Below, piece after piece: positions 26,679 through 35,951 of a stretch of DNA of 64,000 nucleotides (position 1 is the stretch's first letter; each line of letters begins with the position of its first letter). The notes beneath the pieces were generated by a model that searched no databases, was not told where the DNA came from, and worked only from the letters and a program-made list of their open reading frames with translations. The position numbers and the translations under genes are program-made. The DNA lies in the NCBI GenBank assembly GCA_030652255.1, contig JAUSAZ010000053.1:1-64000 (forward strand). The letters are read 5' to 3'. This DNA is from Myxococcales bacterium (GTDB lineage: Bacteria > Myxococcota_A > Polyangia > Polyangiales > Ga0077539).

Positions 26679-29600
26679 ATGGCAGAGAGCAAGGGCGACG
26701 GGATGGCCTTCCTGAGGGGCGGCGGCGCGACGGGAGCGTTGATGCGCGCCCGAGACTGGTCGGCGACGCCGCTCGGCCCGCCCGAGGCGTGGCCCTCGCC
26801 GCTCCGGACCGCCGTGTCGCTGATGCTCGGCGCCCGGCAGCCGGTCTACGTGGCCTGGGGCCCTGAGCTGACGTCGCTCTACAACGACGGCTATCTGCCC
26901 ATCGTCGGGAGCAAGCACCCGGAGGGCTTCGGCAGGCCGTTCGCCGAGCTGTGGGCGGAGATCTGGAGCGAGTTCCGGCCCATCGTCGAGGCGACGATGG
27001 CGGGCGAGGCGCAGCACTTCGTCGACCTGCCCATCGCGCTGGCCGGCAGGCCCGATCGGCCCATCGGATACTTCACCTTCTCGTACACGGCGCTGCGCGA
27101 CGACGACGGCGCCATCGCGGGGTTCTACTGCGCCGCCACCGAGACCACGGAGGCCGTCCTGGCCAGGCGGCGACAGGACGCCGAGACGCAGCAGGTGCGC
27201 GAGCTGCTCCAGCAGGCCCCCAGCTTCGTCACGATGCTCAGCGGGCCGGAGCACCGCTTCGAGTTCGTCAACGACGCCTACCAGCGCCTCATCGGACCGC
27301 GCGACGTGATCGGCCTGACGGTCCGCGAGGGCATCCCGGAGGCCGCCCGGCATGGATTCCTCGAGCTCCTCGACAACGTGTACCGCACCGGGGAGGAGTT
27401 CGTCGGTCGAGGGCTGAGACTGGTCCTGCAGCGCCCGGGCGGCGACGACGAGGAGTTCTTCCTCGACTTCATCTACAAGGCGATGCGCGGCCCCGACGGC
27501 GAGGTGAGCGGCATCTTCGTCGAGGGCTACGACGTCAGCGAGCGCGTCCGGGCGGAGGTGGCCCTGACGGCGAAGGCCGCGGAGCTGGAGACGGTGCTGG
27601 ACGCGGCCCCGACGGCCATCTGGATCGCTCGCGATCCTGGCGCCTCCCGCATCGATGGCAACGCGTTCTCCCGCGACCTGCTGCGGTTGTCTCCCGGCGC
27701 CAACATGTCGCTCACCGCAGAGGCGTTGCTCCGTCCCTCGGGCTTCACCGTCTTCGACGCCGCCGGACGCGAGATCCCGCCGCACGAGCTCCCGGTGCAG
27801 CGGGCGGCGCGGGGGGAGCACGTCGACGACATGGAGGAGGAGGTCCGGTTCGAGGACGGGAGCTCGGTGTTCCTGCACGGGAGCGCCCGACCCCTGTTCG
27901 GGCCCGACGGGGAGGTGCGCGGCGCCGTGGCGACCTTCGCGGACATCACCGCGCGCAAGGCCGCGGAGATGGCGCTGGCCGAGAGCGAGGCGCGCTACCG
28001 CACGCTGTTCGAGAACACCGACGCGGCGTTCTGCGTGGTCGAGGTCCTCTTCGATGACGACGACCGCCCGGTCGATCACCGCTTCATCGAGGTCAACCCC
28101 GCGTTCGAGCGGCACAGCGGCCTGAAGGACGCGCTCGGTCGCCGCGCCCGCGAGCTGCTGCCCGACCACGAGCAGCACTGGTTCGACATCTACGGGCAGA
28201 TCGTGAAGACCGGCAGGCCCGCGCGCTTCGAGGGCGGCTCGGCCGCGCTCGGTCGCTGGTTCGACGTACACGCCATGCGCGTCGGGGCGCCCGAGCAGCG
28301 CCGGGTCGCGATCCTGTTCAACGACGTCACCGAGCGCAAGGACAAGGAGGACCGCCTGCGCAGCTCGAACGACACGCTGGAGCGGCGCGTGGCGGAGGCG
28401 CTGGCCGGGCGGAAGCTGCTCGCCGACCTCGTCGAGGGCACCGACGCGTTCGTCCAGGTGGCCGACCGGGACTACCGCTGGCTGGCGATCAACCGGGCCG
28501 CGGCGGACGAGTTCGAGCGCATCTACGGCGTGCGGCCGAGGGTCGGCGACTCGATGCTCGACGCCCTCGGCGACCGGCCCGAGCACCGCGATGCGGTGAA
28601 GGCCGCGTGGGGGCGGGCGCTCGCGGGCGAGGTGTTCACCGACGTCGGCGAGTTCGGCGACCCGGGCCGCGAGCGGCGCTGCTACGAGATGAAGTACGAC
28701 GTCCTCCGGGACGCGTCGGGCGCGATGATCGGCGCGTATCAGTTCGTCTACGACGTGACCGAGCGCGTGAGGGAGCAGCGGCGCCTCGCCAGCGCCGAGG
28801 ACGCGCTCCGGCAGAGCCAGAAGATGGAGGCGCTGGGTCAGCTCACCGGCGGCGTCGCGCACGACTTCAACAACCTGCTGGCGGTGATCTCCGGGGGGCT
28901 CAAGCTCCTGGAGCGCCCGTCGGACGAGGCGAAGCGCCGGCGGGTGATGGAGGGCATGCGCCGCGCGGTGGAGCGGGGGGCCGGGCTCACCCGACAGCTG
29001 CTCGCCTTCTCGCGGCGGCAGCCCCTGTCGCCCGACCCGCTCGACCTCGGGGCGCAGGTGAACGGGATGCGCGAGCTCCTCTCCCGCGCGCTCGGCGGCG
29101 ACGCGCAGGTCGTGGTCGAGATCCCGGACGACATCTGGACCGTCGAGGTGGACGCGGGCGAGCTCGAGCTGGCGATCCTCAACCTCTGCGTCAACGCCCG
29201 CGACGCCATGCCCGGAGGCGGGACCATCACCGTGCGCGCCCGAAACGAGCCCGGCGGCCGCGACGGAGCCGACGAGGTGGTGTTGACCGTCTCGGACACC
29301 GGCGAGGGGATGCCTCCCGAGGTCGCGGCGCGCGCGTTCGAGCCCTTCTTCACGACCAAGGACATCGGCAAGGGCTCCGGGCTCGGGCTGGCCCAGGTGT
29401 ATGGGTTCGTCACGCACTCGGGCGGCCGCGTCGCGGTCGACAGCGCGGTGGGCGCGGGCACCGAGGTGATCATGACCTTCGCGCGCTCGCACCGGCCGCT
29501 GCGGCGCGACGAGCCGACGGCTCCGGCGTCGGGCGCCGCGGCGGGCCTCGACGGGCAGAGCGGCCACGTGCTGCTCGTGGAAGACGACGGCGAGGTGGCG

Positions 29601-29921
29601 TTCCAGACGCGCGAGCTGCTGACCGGCATGGGGTACACCGTGAGCTACGCGCCGTCGGCGGAGGCGGCGCTGGCGGCCATCGAGCGCGGCACGGACATCG
29701 ACGTGGTGTTCTGCGACGTCATGATGCCCGGCGGCATGAGCGGCGTGGAGCTGGCGCGCCTCCTCCGCGGGCGCTTCCCCCGCCTCCCGGTCATCCTGAC
29801 CACCGGGTACATCGAAGCCGCGCGAGAGGCCGCGGCGGAGGGCGTCACGGTCCTGACCAAGCCCTACCAGGCGGAGGCCCTGGCCGCCGCGCTCCGGGCT
29901 AGGCTGCACCGCGCGGCGTGA
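26679..29921 (+). CDS. Soluble hybrid histidine kinase with multiple PAS domains
   Basis: A 1,080-aa protein with no membrane helices. It has a PAS-like N-terminal domain (about 10-165), a second PAS (about 175-290), then further PAS modules at about 295-430, 430-565 and 570-700, each ending in a D(I/V)(T/S)ER-type motif. HisKA has H728 in GGVAHDFNNLLAVISGGLK (NtrB-like), HATPase has NLCVNARDAMPGGG and GSGLGLAQVYGF, and the C-terminal receiver has D1013 in VFCDVMMPGGMSG. The first domain (MRARDWSATPLGPPEAWP) is the form found in many soil-bacterial PAS kinases. No cognate regulator is adjacent, so it is an orphan. Confidence 0.92.
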   Translation: MAESKGDGMAFLRGGGATGALMRARDWSATPLGPPEAWPSPLRTAVSLMLGARQPVYVAWGPELTSLYNDGYLPIVGSKHPEGFGRPFAELWAEIWSEFRPIVEATMAGEAQHFVDLPIALAGRPDRPIGYFTFSYTALRDDDGAIAGFYCAATETTEAVLARRRQDAETQQVRELLQQAPSFVTMLSGPEHRFEFVNDAYQRLIGPRDVIGLTVREGIPEAARHGFLELLDNVYRTGEEFVGRGLRLVLQRPGGDDEEFFLDFIYKAMRGPDGEVSGIFVEGYDVSERVRAEVALTAKAAELETVLDAAPTAIWIARDPGASRIDGNAFSRDLLRLSPGANMSLTAEALLRPSGFTVFDAAGREIPPHELPVQRAARGEHVDDMEEEVRFEDGSSVFLHGSARPLFGPDGEVRGAVATFADITARKAAEMALAESEARYRTLFENTDAAFCVVEVLFDDDDRPVDHRFIEVNPAFERHSGLKDALGRRARELLPDHEQHWFDIYGQIVKTGRPARFEGGSAALGRWFDVHAMRVGAPEQRRVAILFNDVTERKDKEDRLRSSNDTLERRVAEALAGRKLLADLVEGTDAFVQVADRDYRWLAINRAAADEFERIYGVRPRVGDSMLDALGDRPEHRDAVKAAWGRALAGEVFTDVGEFGDPGRERRCYEMKYDVLRDASGAMIGAYQFVYDVTERVREQRRLASAEDALRQSQKMEALGQLTGGVAHDFNNLLAVISGGLKLLERPSDEAKRRRVMEGMRRAVERGAGLTRQLLAFSRRQPLSPDPLDLGAQVNGMRELLSRALGGDAQVVVEIPDDIWTVEVDAGELELAILNLCVNARDAMPGGGTITVRARNEPGGRDGADEVVLTVSDTGEGMPPEVAARAFEPFFTTKDIGKGSGLGLAQVYGFVTHSGGRVAVDSAVGAGTEVIMTFARSHRPLRRDEPTAPASGAAAGLDGQSGHVLLVEDDGEVAFQTRELLTGMGYTVSYAPSAEAALAAIERGTDIDVVFCDVMMPGGMSGVELARLLRGRFPRLPVILTTGYIEAAREAAAEGVTVLTKPYQAEALAAALRARLHRAA

Positions 29922-30030
29922 CGCGCCGCGGGTGGTGAGGCGCCGTCCACGAGAGGTGCGCTCACGCCGCGTGCTGCCTCGCATGGGGAGGGCTGATGCC
30001 CGGGGGGCGACGGCCCCATGGAGTCCGACG

Positions 30031-31116
30031 ATGGACGACACCACGCCGCGCAAGGGGCAGTACCAGGGGCGCCTCGACCGGGAGGAGTTCCGGAGGCGCT
30101 TCCTGGCGCGCTTCTACGACCCGGCCTTCGACGCCGAGCGCGAAGCCCTCGAGCGCATCGAGGCGATCGCCTACGAGGCCTACGACGGCGGCCGGAAGGC
30201 GCCGCGCGACGAGCCCGCGGGGGAGGGCTTCGCCGACCCGAAGCGGAGGCTCTCGGTCGAGTGGCTCGCCACGCGCAAGCGGCTGATCGACGCCCAGCGT
30301 CGACAGTCCGACGCGACGTCCCCCGCGAGGGTGCTCGTCATCAACGCGTCGAGCCGCAACGACGGGACCTGCCCCGGCGAGGTCTCCAAGTCGTGGCGCC
30401 TCGCGGGCATCGCCCAGGAGGTGCTTGCCGGCGACCGGGAGTTCCCGTGCGAGGTCGACACGCTCGACCTGAGCCTGGTGACGTCGGAGTACGGGCGCGC
30501 GATCCACCCCTGCAAGGGCTGCGTCTCGACGGCGATGCCGCTCTGCCACTGGCCGTGCTCGTGCTACCCGAACCACTCGCTGGGGCAGGTGCACGACTGG
30601 ATGGCGGAGATCTACGAACGGTGGGTCGCCGCGCACGGGGTGCTCATCGTCACGCCCGTGTACTGGACCCAGATGCCGTCGCCCCTCAAGGCGATGGTCG
30701 ACCGGATGGTGTGCGCCGACGGCGGCAACCCCGACCCGACGACCACCGACGGCAAGGACGCCGAGAGGGCCAAGCGCGTCGAGCTCGCGGGCTGGGCGTA
30801 CCCCAAGCACCTCAAGGGCCGCATCTACGGCGTCGTCGTCCACGGGGACACCGCCGGCATCGAGGGCACCCGCCGCGCGCTCACCGAGTGGCTCGACGCC
30901 ATGGAGCTCATCGACGCCGGGAGCATGGCCCGCCTGGAACGCTACGTCGGGTACTACGAGCCCTACGCCACCAGCCACGCCGCGCTCGACCGCGACACGA
31001 TGTTCCAGGAGGAGGTGCGCAACGCCGCCCGGGCCGTCGTCCGCGCGGTGTACTCGCGCCGCCGCGGGACGCTGGAGCACGGCGACGAGGCGCTCCACGA
31101 CGCCCGCCCCAAGTGA
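30031..31116 (+). CDS. Flavodoxin-like NAD(P)H-dependent FMN oxidoreductase family protein
   Basis: A 361-aa protein. Residues 1-95 are a helical, charged region. The flavodoxin-type domain starts near 100 with VLVINASSRNDGTC, the phosphate-binding loop of NADPH-dependent FMN reductases, and has GVLIVTPVYWTQMPSPLKAMVDRM (in parts: GVLIVTPVYWT, MPSPLKAMVD) plus GRIYGVVVHGD. A Cys-rich insert lies between (HPCKGCVSTAMPLCHWPCSC), which could bind a metal or Fe-S cluster. The start at 30031 is preferred over 29932 because the upstream stretch is unlike coding sequence. Substrate unknown. Confidence 0.83.
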   Translation: MDDTTPRKGQYQGRLDREEFRRRFLARFYDPAFDAEREALERIEAIAYEAYDGGRKAPRDEPAGEGFADPKRRLSVEWLATRKRLIDAQRRQSDATSPARVLVINASSRNDGTCPGEVSKSWRLAGIAQEVLAGDREFPCEVDTLDLSLVTSEYGRAIHPCKGCVSTAMPLCHWPCSCYPNHSLGQVHDWMAEIYERWVAAHGVLIVTPVYWTQMPSPLKAMVDRMVCADGGNPDPTTTDGKDAERAKRVELAGWAYPKHLKGRIYGVVVHGDTAGIEGTRRALTEWLDAMELIDAGSMARLERYVGYYEPYATSHAALDRDTMFQEEVRNAARAVVRAVYSRRRGTLEHGDEALHDARPK

Positions 31117-31180
31117 CTTGCGGCCGCGGTCGACGCGCCCCGATGGGGCCCCGGTCAGCGCCCGCCCTTCACGCAAGCTC

Positions 31181-31711
31181 TCAACCCGGCGCTGGCACCT
31201 CCGACGGGCAGCGACCGTCCGCGCCCGGGTAGCGGAGGATCACGGCGCCCTCGATCGTCCCGTCGGAGCCGAGGTCCACCTCGATGCGCTCGATGCGCTC
31301 GTCGCCCCGGTAGGTCGTGCGGAGGGTCCGCGGCACCTCGTTGATGCCGCAGTGGTCGTAGCGGTCGAGCACCGGGCGGCCCTGCGCGTCGACCCGCACC
31401 TCCACCCGGTCGGCCAGGCAGAACTCGTCGCGGTCGGGGTAGTTGTGCCGCGTCGTGTACGTCCCGTCGGGCTGGTACACGAACTCGACGAAGCGGCCGC
31501 CCCCCTCGCGCCGCGCGACGCGCCCGTCGGGCGTGTAGGTCGTCCGCGAGGCCCCCTCGCGCACCACCCGACCGGCGGCGTCGAAGCCGAGGGTCGCGCG
31601 CGTCGCGCCCCGGCGCGAATCGTCAGGGGGATGGACGAAGCGAGGGCACCGCGCTGCGAGCGCCGTGTCGGCCTGGATACGCCCCCGGTTGCCAGCGCGC
31701 CCATGATCCAT
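31181..31711 (-). CDS. YD-repeat-like protein, probably N-terminally truncated
   Basis: The C-terminal 140 residues look like RHS/YD-type beta repeats: LGFDAAGRVVREG, TTYTPDGRVARREG, FVYQPDGTYTTRHNY, VRVDAQGRPVLDRY and TLRTTYRGDERIERIEV. The N-terminal 35 residues from the ATG at 31711 do not resemble a signal peptide or a repeat, so the original 5' end may have been lost. It sits in an accessory stretch that also holds other remnants. Whether it is expressed is open. Confidence 0.5.
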   Translation of the reverse strand: MDHGRAGNRGRIQADTALAARCPRFVHPPDDSRRGATRATLGFDAAGRVVREGASRTTYTPDGRVARREGGGRFVEFVYQPDGTYTTRHNYPDRDEFCLADRVEVRVDAQGRPVLDRYDHCGINEVPRTLRTTYRGDERIERIEVDLGSDGTIEGAVILRYPGADGRCPSEVPAPG

Positions 31712-31810
31712 AGGACGCGCTCCCGCGGGCGCTGCCGGGAGCGTCCCTGGCCGCGTCGTCGCCCATCGTGAACGACGGTCGATGTGTCGCCCGGAGCCCC
31801 GAGTCGCGCG

Positions 31811-32608
31811 TCATTCTCCGCCGTCGGAGAGTGCGCCCTCGACGGTGCTCGCCGTCACGACCGCGGCGAACCAGGCACGCAGCGTCGACAGGTCTCGACA
31901 CGCCCCGATGCGCCCCGCATGAACCTCGTCGACCCGCCACCCGCGCGCCTCGATCGACGCCACCAGCATGGCGCGCACCGCGCTGAGGCCCTCCTCGCGG
32001 CCCTCCTCGCGGCCCTCTTCGCGGACCGCGTCGAGGCTCCCGTAGCCCTTCGCGGCCAGCAGGTTTCGCAGCGTCACCTCGTGCGCGGCGCTCCGGTCGT
32101 AGAGCGCCCGCACCGGCACGGGCAGCTCGAGCACCCCGGGCGCCGTGAGCGAAGCGTCGTCGCCCACCGTTCGCATCGCCGCCCCCGCTTCGTGGATCTC
32201 CACACGCCGCGGGCCGACCAGCCGCACCACCCACACCCACCGGGTGCCGGCCGCCAACAGCTCGCCGATCTTCGTCTTCAGCTCGGCCTCGTCCTGGCCG
32301 CGCCCGGCGTACGCCACCGCCAGCGACGCCTGCGTCGCCCAGGCGCCCGCCTCGCCCTCGAAGTTCACCGCGACGTCGGGCGCGCGCAGGGTGTCGGGCG
32401 CCAACGCAAGGCCCGTGTCCACGCCTGCCGACCGCACCGCCGGGTCGCTGTCCAGCACCGTGAACCCCAGACCGTTGGGGCCGCTGCCGTCGCGCCCCGT
32501 CGGCGCGCAGAAGATCGGGTGGCCCTGCGACAGCTCGTAGGGGTCGCCCGAGCGAAGCTGCCCCGCGCGAAACGGACCCCGCTGGTACCTCCGGTGGCCG
32601 TCGCTCAT
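31811..32608 (-). CDS. Uma2 family (PD-(D/E)xK superfamily) protein
   Basis: A 265-aa protein resembling Uma2/DUF820 proteins, which have a restriction-endonuclease-like fold and unknown biological role. Matching parts are LRAPDVAVNFEGE (the acidic active-site strand), LAVAYAGRGQDEAELKTKIG (with the lysine of the ExK pair replaced by the E-x-K in the second part) and AGTRWVWVVRLVGPRRVEIH. A short EEGREEGREEG repeat lies near residue 205. The start at 32608 is the first ATG with sensible sequence behind it; the frame runs upstream into repeats. Such genes are often multi-copy and mobile-like in large genomes. Confidence 0.72.
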   Translation of the reverse strand: MSDGHRRYQRGPFRAGQLRSGDPYELSQGHPIFCAPTGRDGSGPNGLGFTVLDSDPAVRSAGVDTGLALAPDTLRAPDVAVNFEGEAGAWATQASLAVAYAGRGQDEAELKTKIGELLAAGTRWVWVVRLVGPRRVEIHEAGAAMRTVGDDASLTAPGVLELPVPVRALYDRSAAHEVTLRNLLAAKGYGSLDAVREEGREEGREEGLSAVRAMLVASIEARGWRVDEVHAGRIGACRDLSTLRAWFAAVVTASTVEGALSDGGE

Positions 32609-32688
32609 GCCGCCCACGCTAGCACCGCGCCCCGGCCGTCGCGACGACGCCACACGCTCGTCGCGCCCGGACGCGGCACGATCACGAA

Positions 32689-32764
32689 GCGCCCGCCCAC
32701 GCCTGCGATCACCGGCCTCGCCCTCCGAGGGGAGCGCCCGCCCAGGCCTGCGGTCACCGGTCTC
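32689..32764. repeat. Imperfect 31-bp direct repeat, two copies
   Basis: Copies at 32689-32719 and 32734-32764 share GCGCCCGCCCA, then GCCTGCG and TCACCGG, with single-base changes. Start-to-start distance is 45 bp. They lie in the 374-nt gap between the Uma2-like gene and the next plus-strand gene. Confidence 0.55.
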
Positions 32765-32789
32765 TCCGCATCGTCCCTCGACCGAGAGA

Positions 32790-32912
32790 AGATCGGAAGT
32801 CTCTGACCTCCGCGTCCTTGGTCCGTGCGACGTGCTGTCCTTCACCGCGCCCGATTTCAAGCTCGCGGTCGATGACCTCTACGTCGGCGCCTTCGACGCC
32901 GCGGCTCCGTAG
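32790..32912 (+). pseudogene. Possible C-terminal gene fragment
   Basis: The plus frame ending with TAG at 32910-32912 reads DLRVLGPCDVLSFTAPDF and KLAVDDLYVGAFDAAAP. It looks like the end of a protein and has high third-position GC, but no start or longer coding frame lies upstream. It may be the relic of a lost gene, perhaps another Uma2-like copy; that identity is a guess. The rest of the 32609-32982 interval holds the 31-bp repeat and nothing else I can support. Confidence 0.3.
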
Positions 32913-32982
32913 GGCTCCTGACGGGCCGTGGATCGTGGCACCCTCCGCGCTCAGTCACCCATCTCGCGACGGAGCGCACCGG

Positions 32983-34434
32983 ATGTCACCCCCATGGACC
33001 CGATGGATCTTCGCGCTCGCCGTGGGCGTCACCGTGGACCCTCCGGCCAGCGCGCAGCCGCGGCCGCTCGAGCAGGTCGTCGGCCGGCCGTGCCGCGACG
33101 ACGAGGTGCCCTATTTCGCGTCGGGCTGCGATGGACCCGCCCGCCGCCAGTGCTGGTCCGCCGCCGTGCGCCCGACGCCGATGACCTTCTGCGGGTGCGA
33201 CGGCCGCAACTCGAGCGCCCCGCTCCCCGGCGGCGGTCACCGCTGGCGCCACGCCGGCGCCTGCCCCGACGCGCCGCCACCACCGACCACCCCGCCGACG
33301 CCGCCCGCGACCCCCGCCGATGTCCCCGCGTGGCTCGCGCGCTGCGCCGTCGCCGGGCGCAACGGGCTCAACCCGCAGATCGATGTTCCGACCGACCTCA
33401 CGACCGTCGGGCGCGCGACGCTGCTCGACACCGTCGCCCGCGCCCCGCGTGACCGACGACGGTGCGCGGCCTGGGCCCTCGGCCGCCACGCCCCCGTCCG
33501 CGAGCTGCGACGGTTCTGGCGCGCGCAGCTCACCTCGTCGCGCGACGCGCAGGTGCTCACCGAGGCCTTCATCGCGCTCTCCGAGCTCGCCGACCCGGCC
33601 GACCTCGACCTCGCGCTGCGGCAGTACGCCCACCATCCGCACCTGCGCCACATGCTCGCGGGTCGGCTGCGGGCGTGGCGCGACCGCCGGGTGATCCCCG
33701 CGCTGGTCGCGCTGCTGGACACGTCCGAGGTGGACACCACGCGCCGCAACGCCGTGACGTCCATCGAGCTCCTTGGGTTCGTCGCGCGACAGCCGGCCGA
33801 CACGAGCCCAGGCCACCCGGCGCCGGGCAACGGTCCCGACACCATCGCAGCGCCGTACCGCCGGTGGTGGCAGCGCGAGGGCCGCGTGGCCTTCGCGCGC
33901 GAGCAGCAGGCGTGGTCGCGCCTCGTCGCCAACGTGCGCCCGGCGACGGGGCTCGAGCCCGACTGGATCGAGCTGGCGCGCACTCCCTCGGTGACGGTTC
34001 TGGATGCGCCGTCGTCGCCCTCGCGCATCAACACCCCAGCGGTCACGATCGAGTGCCGACGCGGCCCCGTCCCGCCCCACCCCGGTGAGAGCCCGGAGGT
34101 CAGCCGGTCGTTCGCCCTCGACCCGATGGGTGTCGCGACGCTCACCCTCACGCGCGCCGACGGCACCCGGCACACGCAGCCAGCGGAGCTCACCCCCGAG
34201 CAGCGCGGGCGCGTGCGACTCGCCGCCGCCGCGGCCCACCACCACGGCGCGCTGTCCCCGGAGTCATCTCCGCCCGACGGGACGCTGTGCTCGCTCCGGG
34301 TCGTGGTCGAGCGATCGGTCGAGTGGCGCGTCGCGTGGCCCACCGCGCACACGCCGCTTCGGGCGCTCATGGAGGCGCTGATGCCGCTGGTCTACCCCCA
34401 GGGCGGCCTGCGTCGGACCGTCAGCCCACGGTGA
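32983..34434 (+). CDS. Secreted protein with HEAT-like helical repeats
   Basis: A 483-aa protein with an N-terminal signal peptide (WIFALAVGVTVDPPASAQ). A Cys-rich stretch follows (RPCRDDEVPYFASGCDG, CWSAAV, FCGCDG), then a Pro/Thr linker (PPPPTTPPTPPATPADVP). Residues about 165-310 form helical repeats suggestive of HEAT units (CAAWALGRHAPVREL, LTEAFIALSELADPAD, RRVIPALVALLDTSEVD). The C-terminal 150 residues have no recognisable domain. The ATG at 32983 has GGAG 8 nt upstream. It lies 160 nt before another Cys-rich lipoprotein gene on the same strand. Confidence 0.73.
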   Translation: MSPPWTRWIFALAVGVTVDPPASAQPRPLEQVVGRPCRDDEVPYFASGCDGPARRQCWSAAVRPTPMTFCGCDGRNSSAPLPGGGHRWRHAGACPDAPPPPTTPPTPPATPADVPAWLARCAVAGRNGLNPQIDVPTDLTTVGRATLLDTVARAPRDRRRCAAWALGRHAPVRELRRFWRAQLTSSRDAQVLTEAFIALSELADPADLDLALRQYAHHPHLRHMLAGRLRAWRDRRVIPALVALLDTSEVDTTRRNAVTSIELLGFVARQPADTSPGHPAPGNGPDTIAAPYRRWWQREGRVAFAREQQAWSRLVANVRPATGLEPDWIELARTPSVTVLDAPSSPSRINTPAVTIECRRGPVPPHPGESPEVSRSFALDPMGVATLTLTRADGTRHTQPAELTPEQRGRVRLAAAAAHHHGALSPESSPPDGTLCSLRVVVERSVEWRVAWPTAHTPLRALMEALMPLVYPQGGLRRTVSPR

Positions 34435-34594
34435 TACCCTCTGCAGTACCCGCTCCCGCGAGCGCTGCGAGGAGCTCACTGGACGCTGCCCTGGCTCTCC
34501 CTCGCGACCCATTGTGCCCTTGCGGTTTCTGCCTCCCGCCGCGGCCCCGCCCGAAGATCACACCCATGGCCAGACGCGGGACTACAGTCGTCGC

Positions 34595-35539
34595 ATGCGA
34601 GTGTGGGGCGTGCCGCTGCTGTGCGTTGCGATCGGTTGCGCGTCGAGCGTAGAGGCACCGGTCGACGCGGGCATCGCCGCTGGTCCGACTTCGTCGACGC
34701 AGATCGCGCGCGCCTGCCTGCTGGCGGTGGGCTGCGCCGCGGCGCCGGTGGGGAGCCTCGGCGCGTGCGTGCAGTCGATGACCCGCCGCGCGCTCGCCCC
34801 CAACCCGACCGGCGAAGACGTCTGGGACCGCCTGCTCGAATGCGCGGCGCGCCCCGTCGCGCGGGCCGGCTGCGGCGCCTTCGTCGACTGCGCCACGCGC
34901 GGTCACCCGGCGGCGTACTGTGCGGCGCACCCCGGCGACTCGTGCGACGGCGCCTTCGCGGTGCATTGCGGCGAGCCGGGCGCCCCGGCGACCGCCCGGG
35001 ACTGCGCGACGATCCCGGGCGCGACCTGCGCGTCGCGTCGCGCGCCTCTCACCGGAACGTACTGCCGGTCGTCGCAGTGCTCGCCGACCTGCGCGGGCGA
35101 CGTCGCCGTCGTCTCCTGCGCGGGAGCACCCGACCAGCCCGCCGAGCGCTGCACCGCCGGGACGAGCTGCGTCATCAGCCCGACCGGCGGCCACATCTGG
35201 GGCGCCTGCCTGCCGCCGGGGCCCGCGTGCGCGGCGTGGGGCGCCCGGTGCGAGGGGTCGGTGCTCGTCCGCTGCTACGGCGTCTTCGAGACGGTGTTGC
35301 TACGGGAGACCCGCTCAGACTGCGCCCGACTCGGGTGGCAGTGCGTCGCCGGCGTCCCGGGCGGCGCCACCTGCGTCCCGCCGCCCTATGCGTGTGCGCT
35401 CGACGCGCCGCCGGCCTGCGAGGGCGACACCCTCGTGGCCTGCGCGGCCGGCTCCGACCCCCGCTTCGACTGCCGCGCGCTGGGCTTCTCGCGCTGCGTG
35501 CCCGCGTCGAAGTATCGCCCCGCCTTCTGCGAACCGTGA
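34595..35539 (+). CDS. Cys-rich secreted lipoprotein
   Basis: A 314-aa predicted lipoprotein. MRVWGVPLLCVAIGC is a compact lipoprotein signal with Cys at 15. The mature part has more than 25 cysteines in irregular pairs, including ARAGCGAFVDCATRG, HPGDSCDGAFAVHCG, GARCEGSVLVRCYG and APPACEGDTLVACAAG; the CxGxxxVxC unit recurs about four times. This pattern suggests disulfide-bonded small modules, different from the NGCE units at 2.7-5.2 kb. The start is set by the signal; the frame extends to 34514 without signal character. Confidence 0.75.
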   Translation: MRVWGVPLLCVAIGCASSVEAPVDAGIAAGPTSSTQIARACLLAVGCAAAPVGSLGACVQSMTRRALAPNPTGEDVWDRLLECAARPVARAGCGAFVDCATRGHPAAYCAAHPGDSCDGAFAVHCGEPGAPATARDCATIPGATCASRRAPLTGTYCRSSQCSPTCAGDVAVVSCAGAPDQPAERCTAGTSCVISPTGGHIWGACLPPGPACAAWGARCEGSVLVRCYGVFETVLLRETRSDCARLGWQCVAGVPGGATCVPPPYACALDAPPACEGDTLVACAAGSDPRFDCRALGFSRCVPASKYRPAFCEP

Positions 35540-35576
35540 CGCCGCAGTTGCCGCTCCCACGAGGCCTGTGACCTGA

Positions 35577-35744
35577 GCCACGCCACTTCGTTCGCGCGCC
35601 ACGGCGCTCCGAGCCTGCGCCACGGCGCTCCGAGCCTGCGCCACGTCCCCTCGAAGGCCCGCCACGGCCCCTCGAAGGCTCGCCACGGCCCCTCGAAGGC
35701 TCGCCACGGCTCCGAAATGCTCCGCCACGTCCTCGCGCGGAGTC
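35577..35744. repeat. 21-bp tandem repeat, eight units
   Basis: GCCAC recurs at exactly 21-bp steps: 35577, 35598, 35619, 35640, 35661, 35682, 35703, 35724. The units fall into types: one degenerate first unit, GCCACGGCGCTCCGAGCCTGC (shown in part: GCCACGGCGCTCCGAGCC) twice, then GCCACGGCCCCTCGAAGGCT-like units three to four times. Because 21 is a multiple of three, the minus strand reads in-frame heptads (VASLRGA, VAGLRGD, VAQARSA) with V and L/A at a and d positions. It begins just after the Cys-rich lipoprotein gene, inside the 494-nt interval 35540-36033. Confidence 0.8.
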
Positions 35745-35951
35745 CGCACGCGCATCTGGGCTACGACCGCGCTGTGTACGTCCCGCGCGAGCGCGCCGGC
35801 CACCGCCCCCACCGCCCCATCGACGCTACCGCTCGGCATCGACGCCGAGCCGCCTGGGCGTGCCTTCTCGGCCTTCCCCGACGGGCTCGACGTCGACCGC
35901 GTGTACCGCGGCGTGACGCTCACCCCCGCGCCCGTGCGATCGCGCGGCTGA
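35745..35951 (+). pseudogene. Gene remnant following the tandem repeat
   Basis: In the frame that stops with TGA at 35949-35951, residues LPLGIDAEPPGRAFSAFPDG and LDVDRVYRGVTLTPAPV have a protein-like composition and GC-rich third positions. In another frame just upstream, MLRHVLARSPHAHLGYDRAV also looks coding (35717 onward). A frameshift between them would join the two into one decayed gene. There is no homology I can name. From 35952 to 36033 I see nothing. Confidence 0.3.

Noticed and set aside
26580..30053. Long minus-strand open frame opposite the 1,080-aa kinase
   Set aside because: Antisense to a gene with clear PAS, HisKA, HATPase and REC domains; no motif in the antisense product.
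35577..35744. CRISPR-like array
   Set aside because: Units are contiguous 21-bp repeats without unique spacers.
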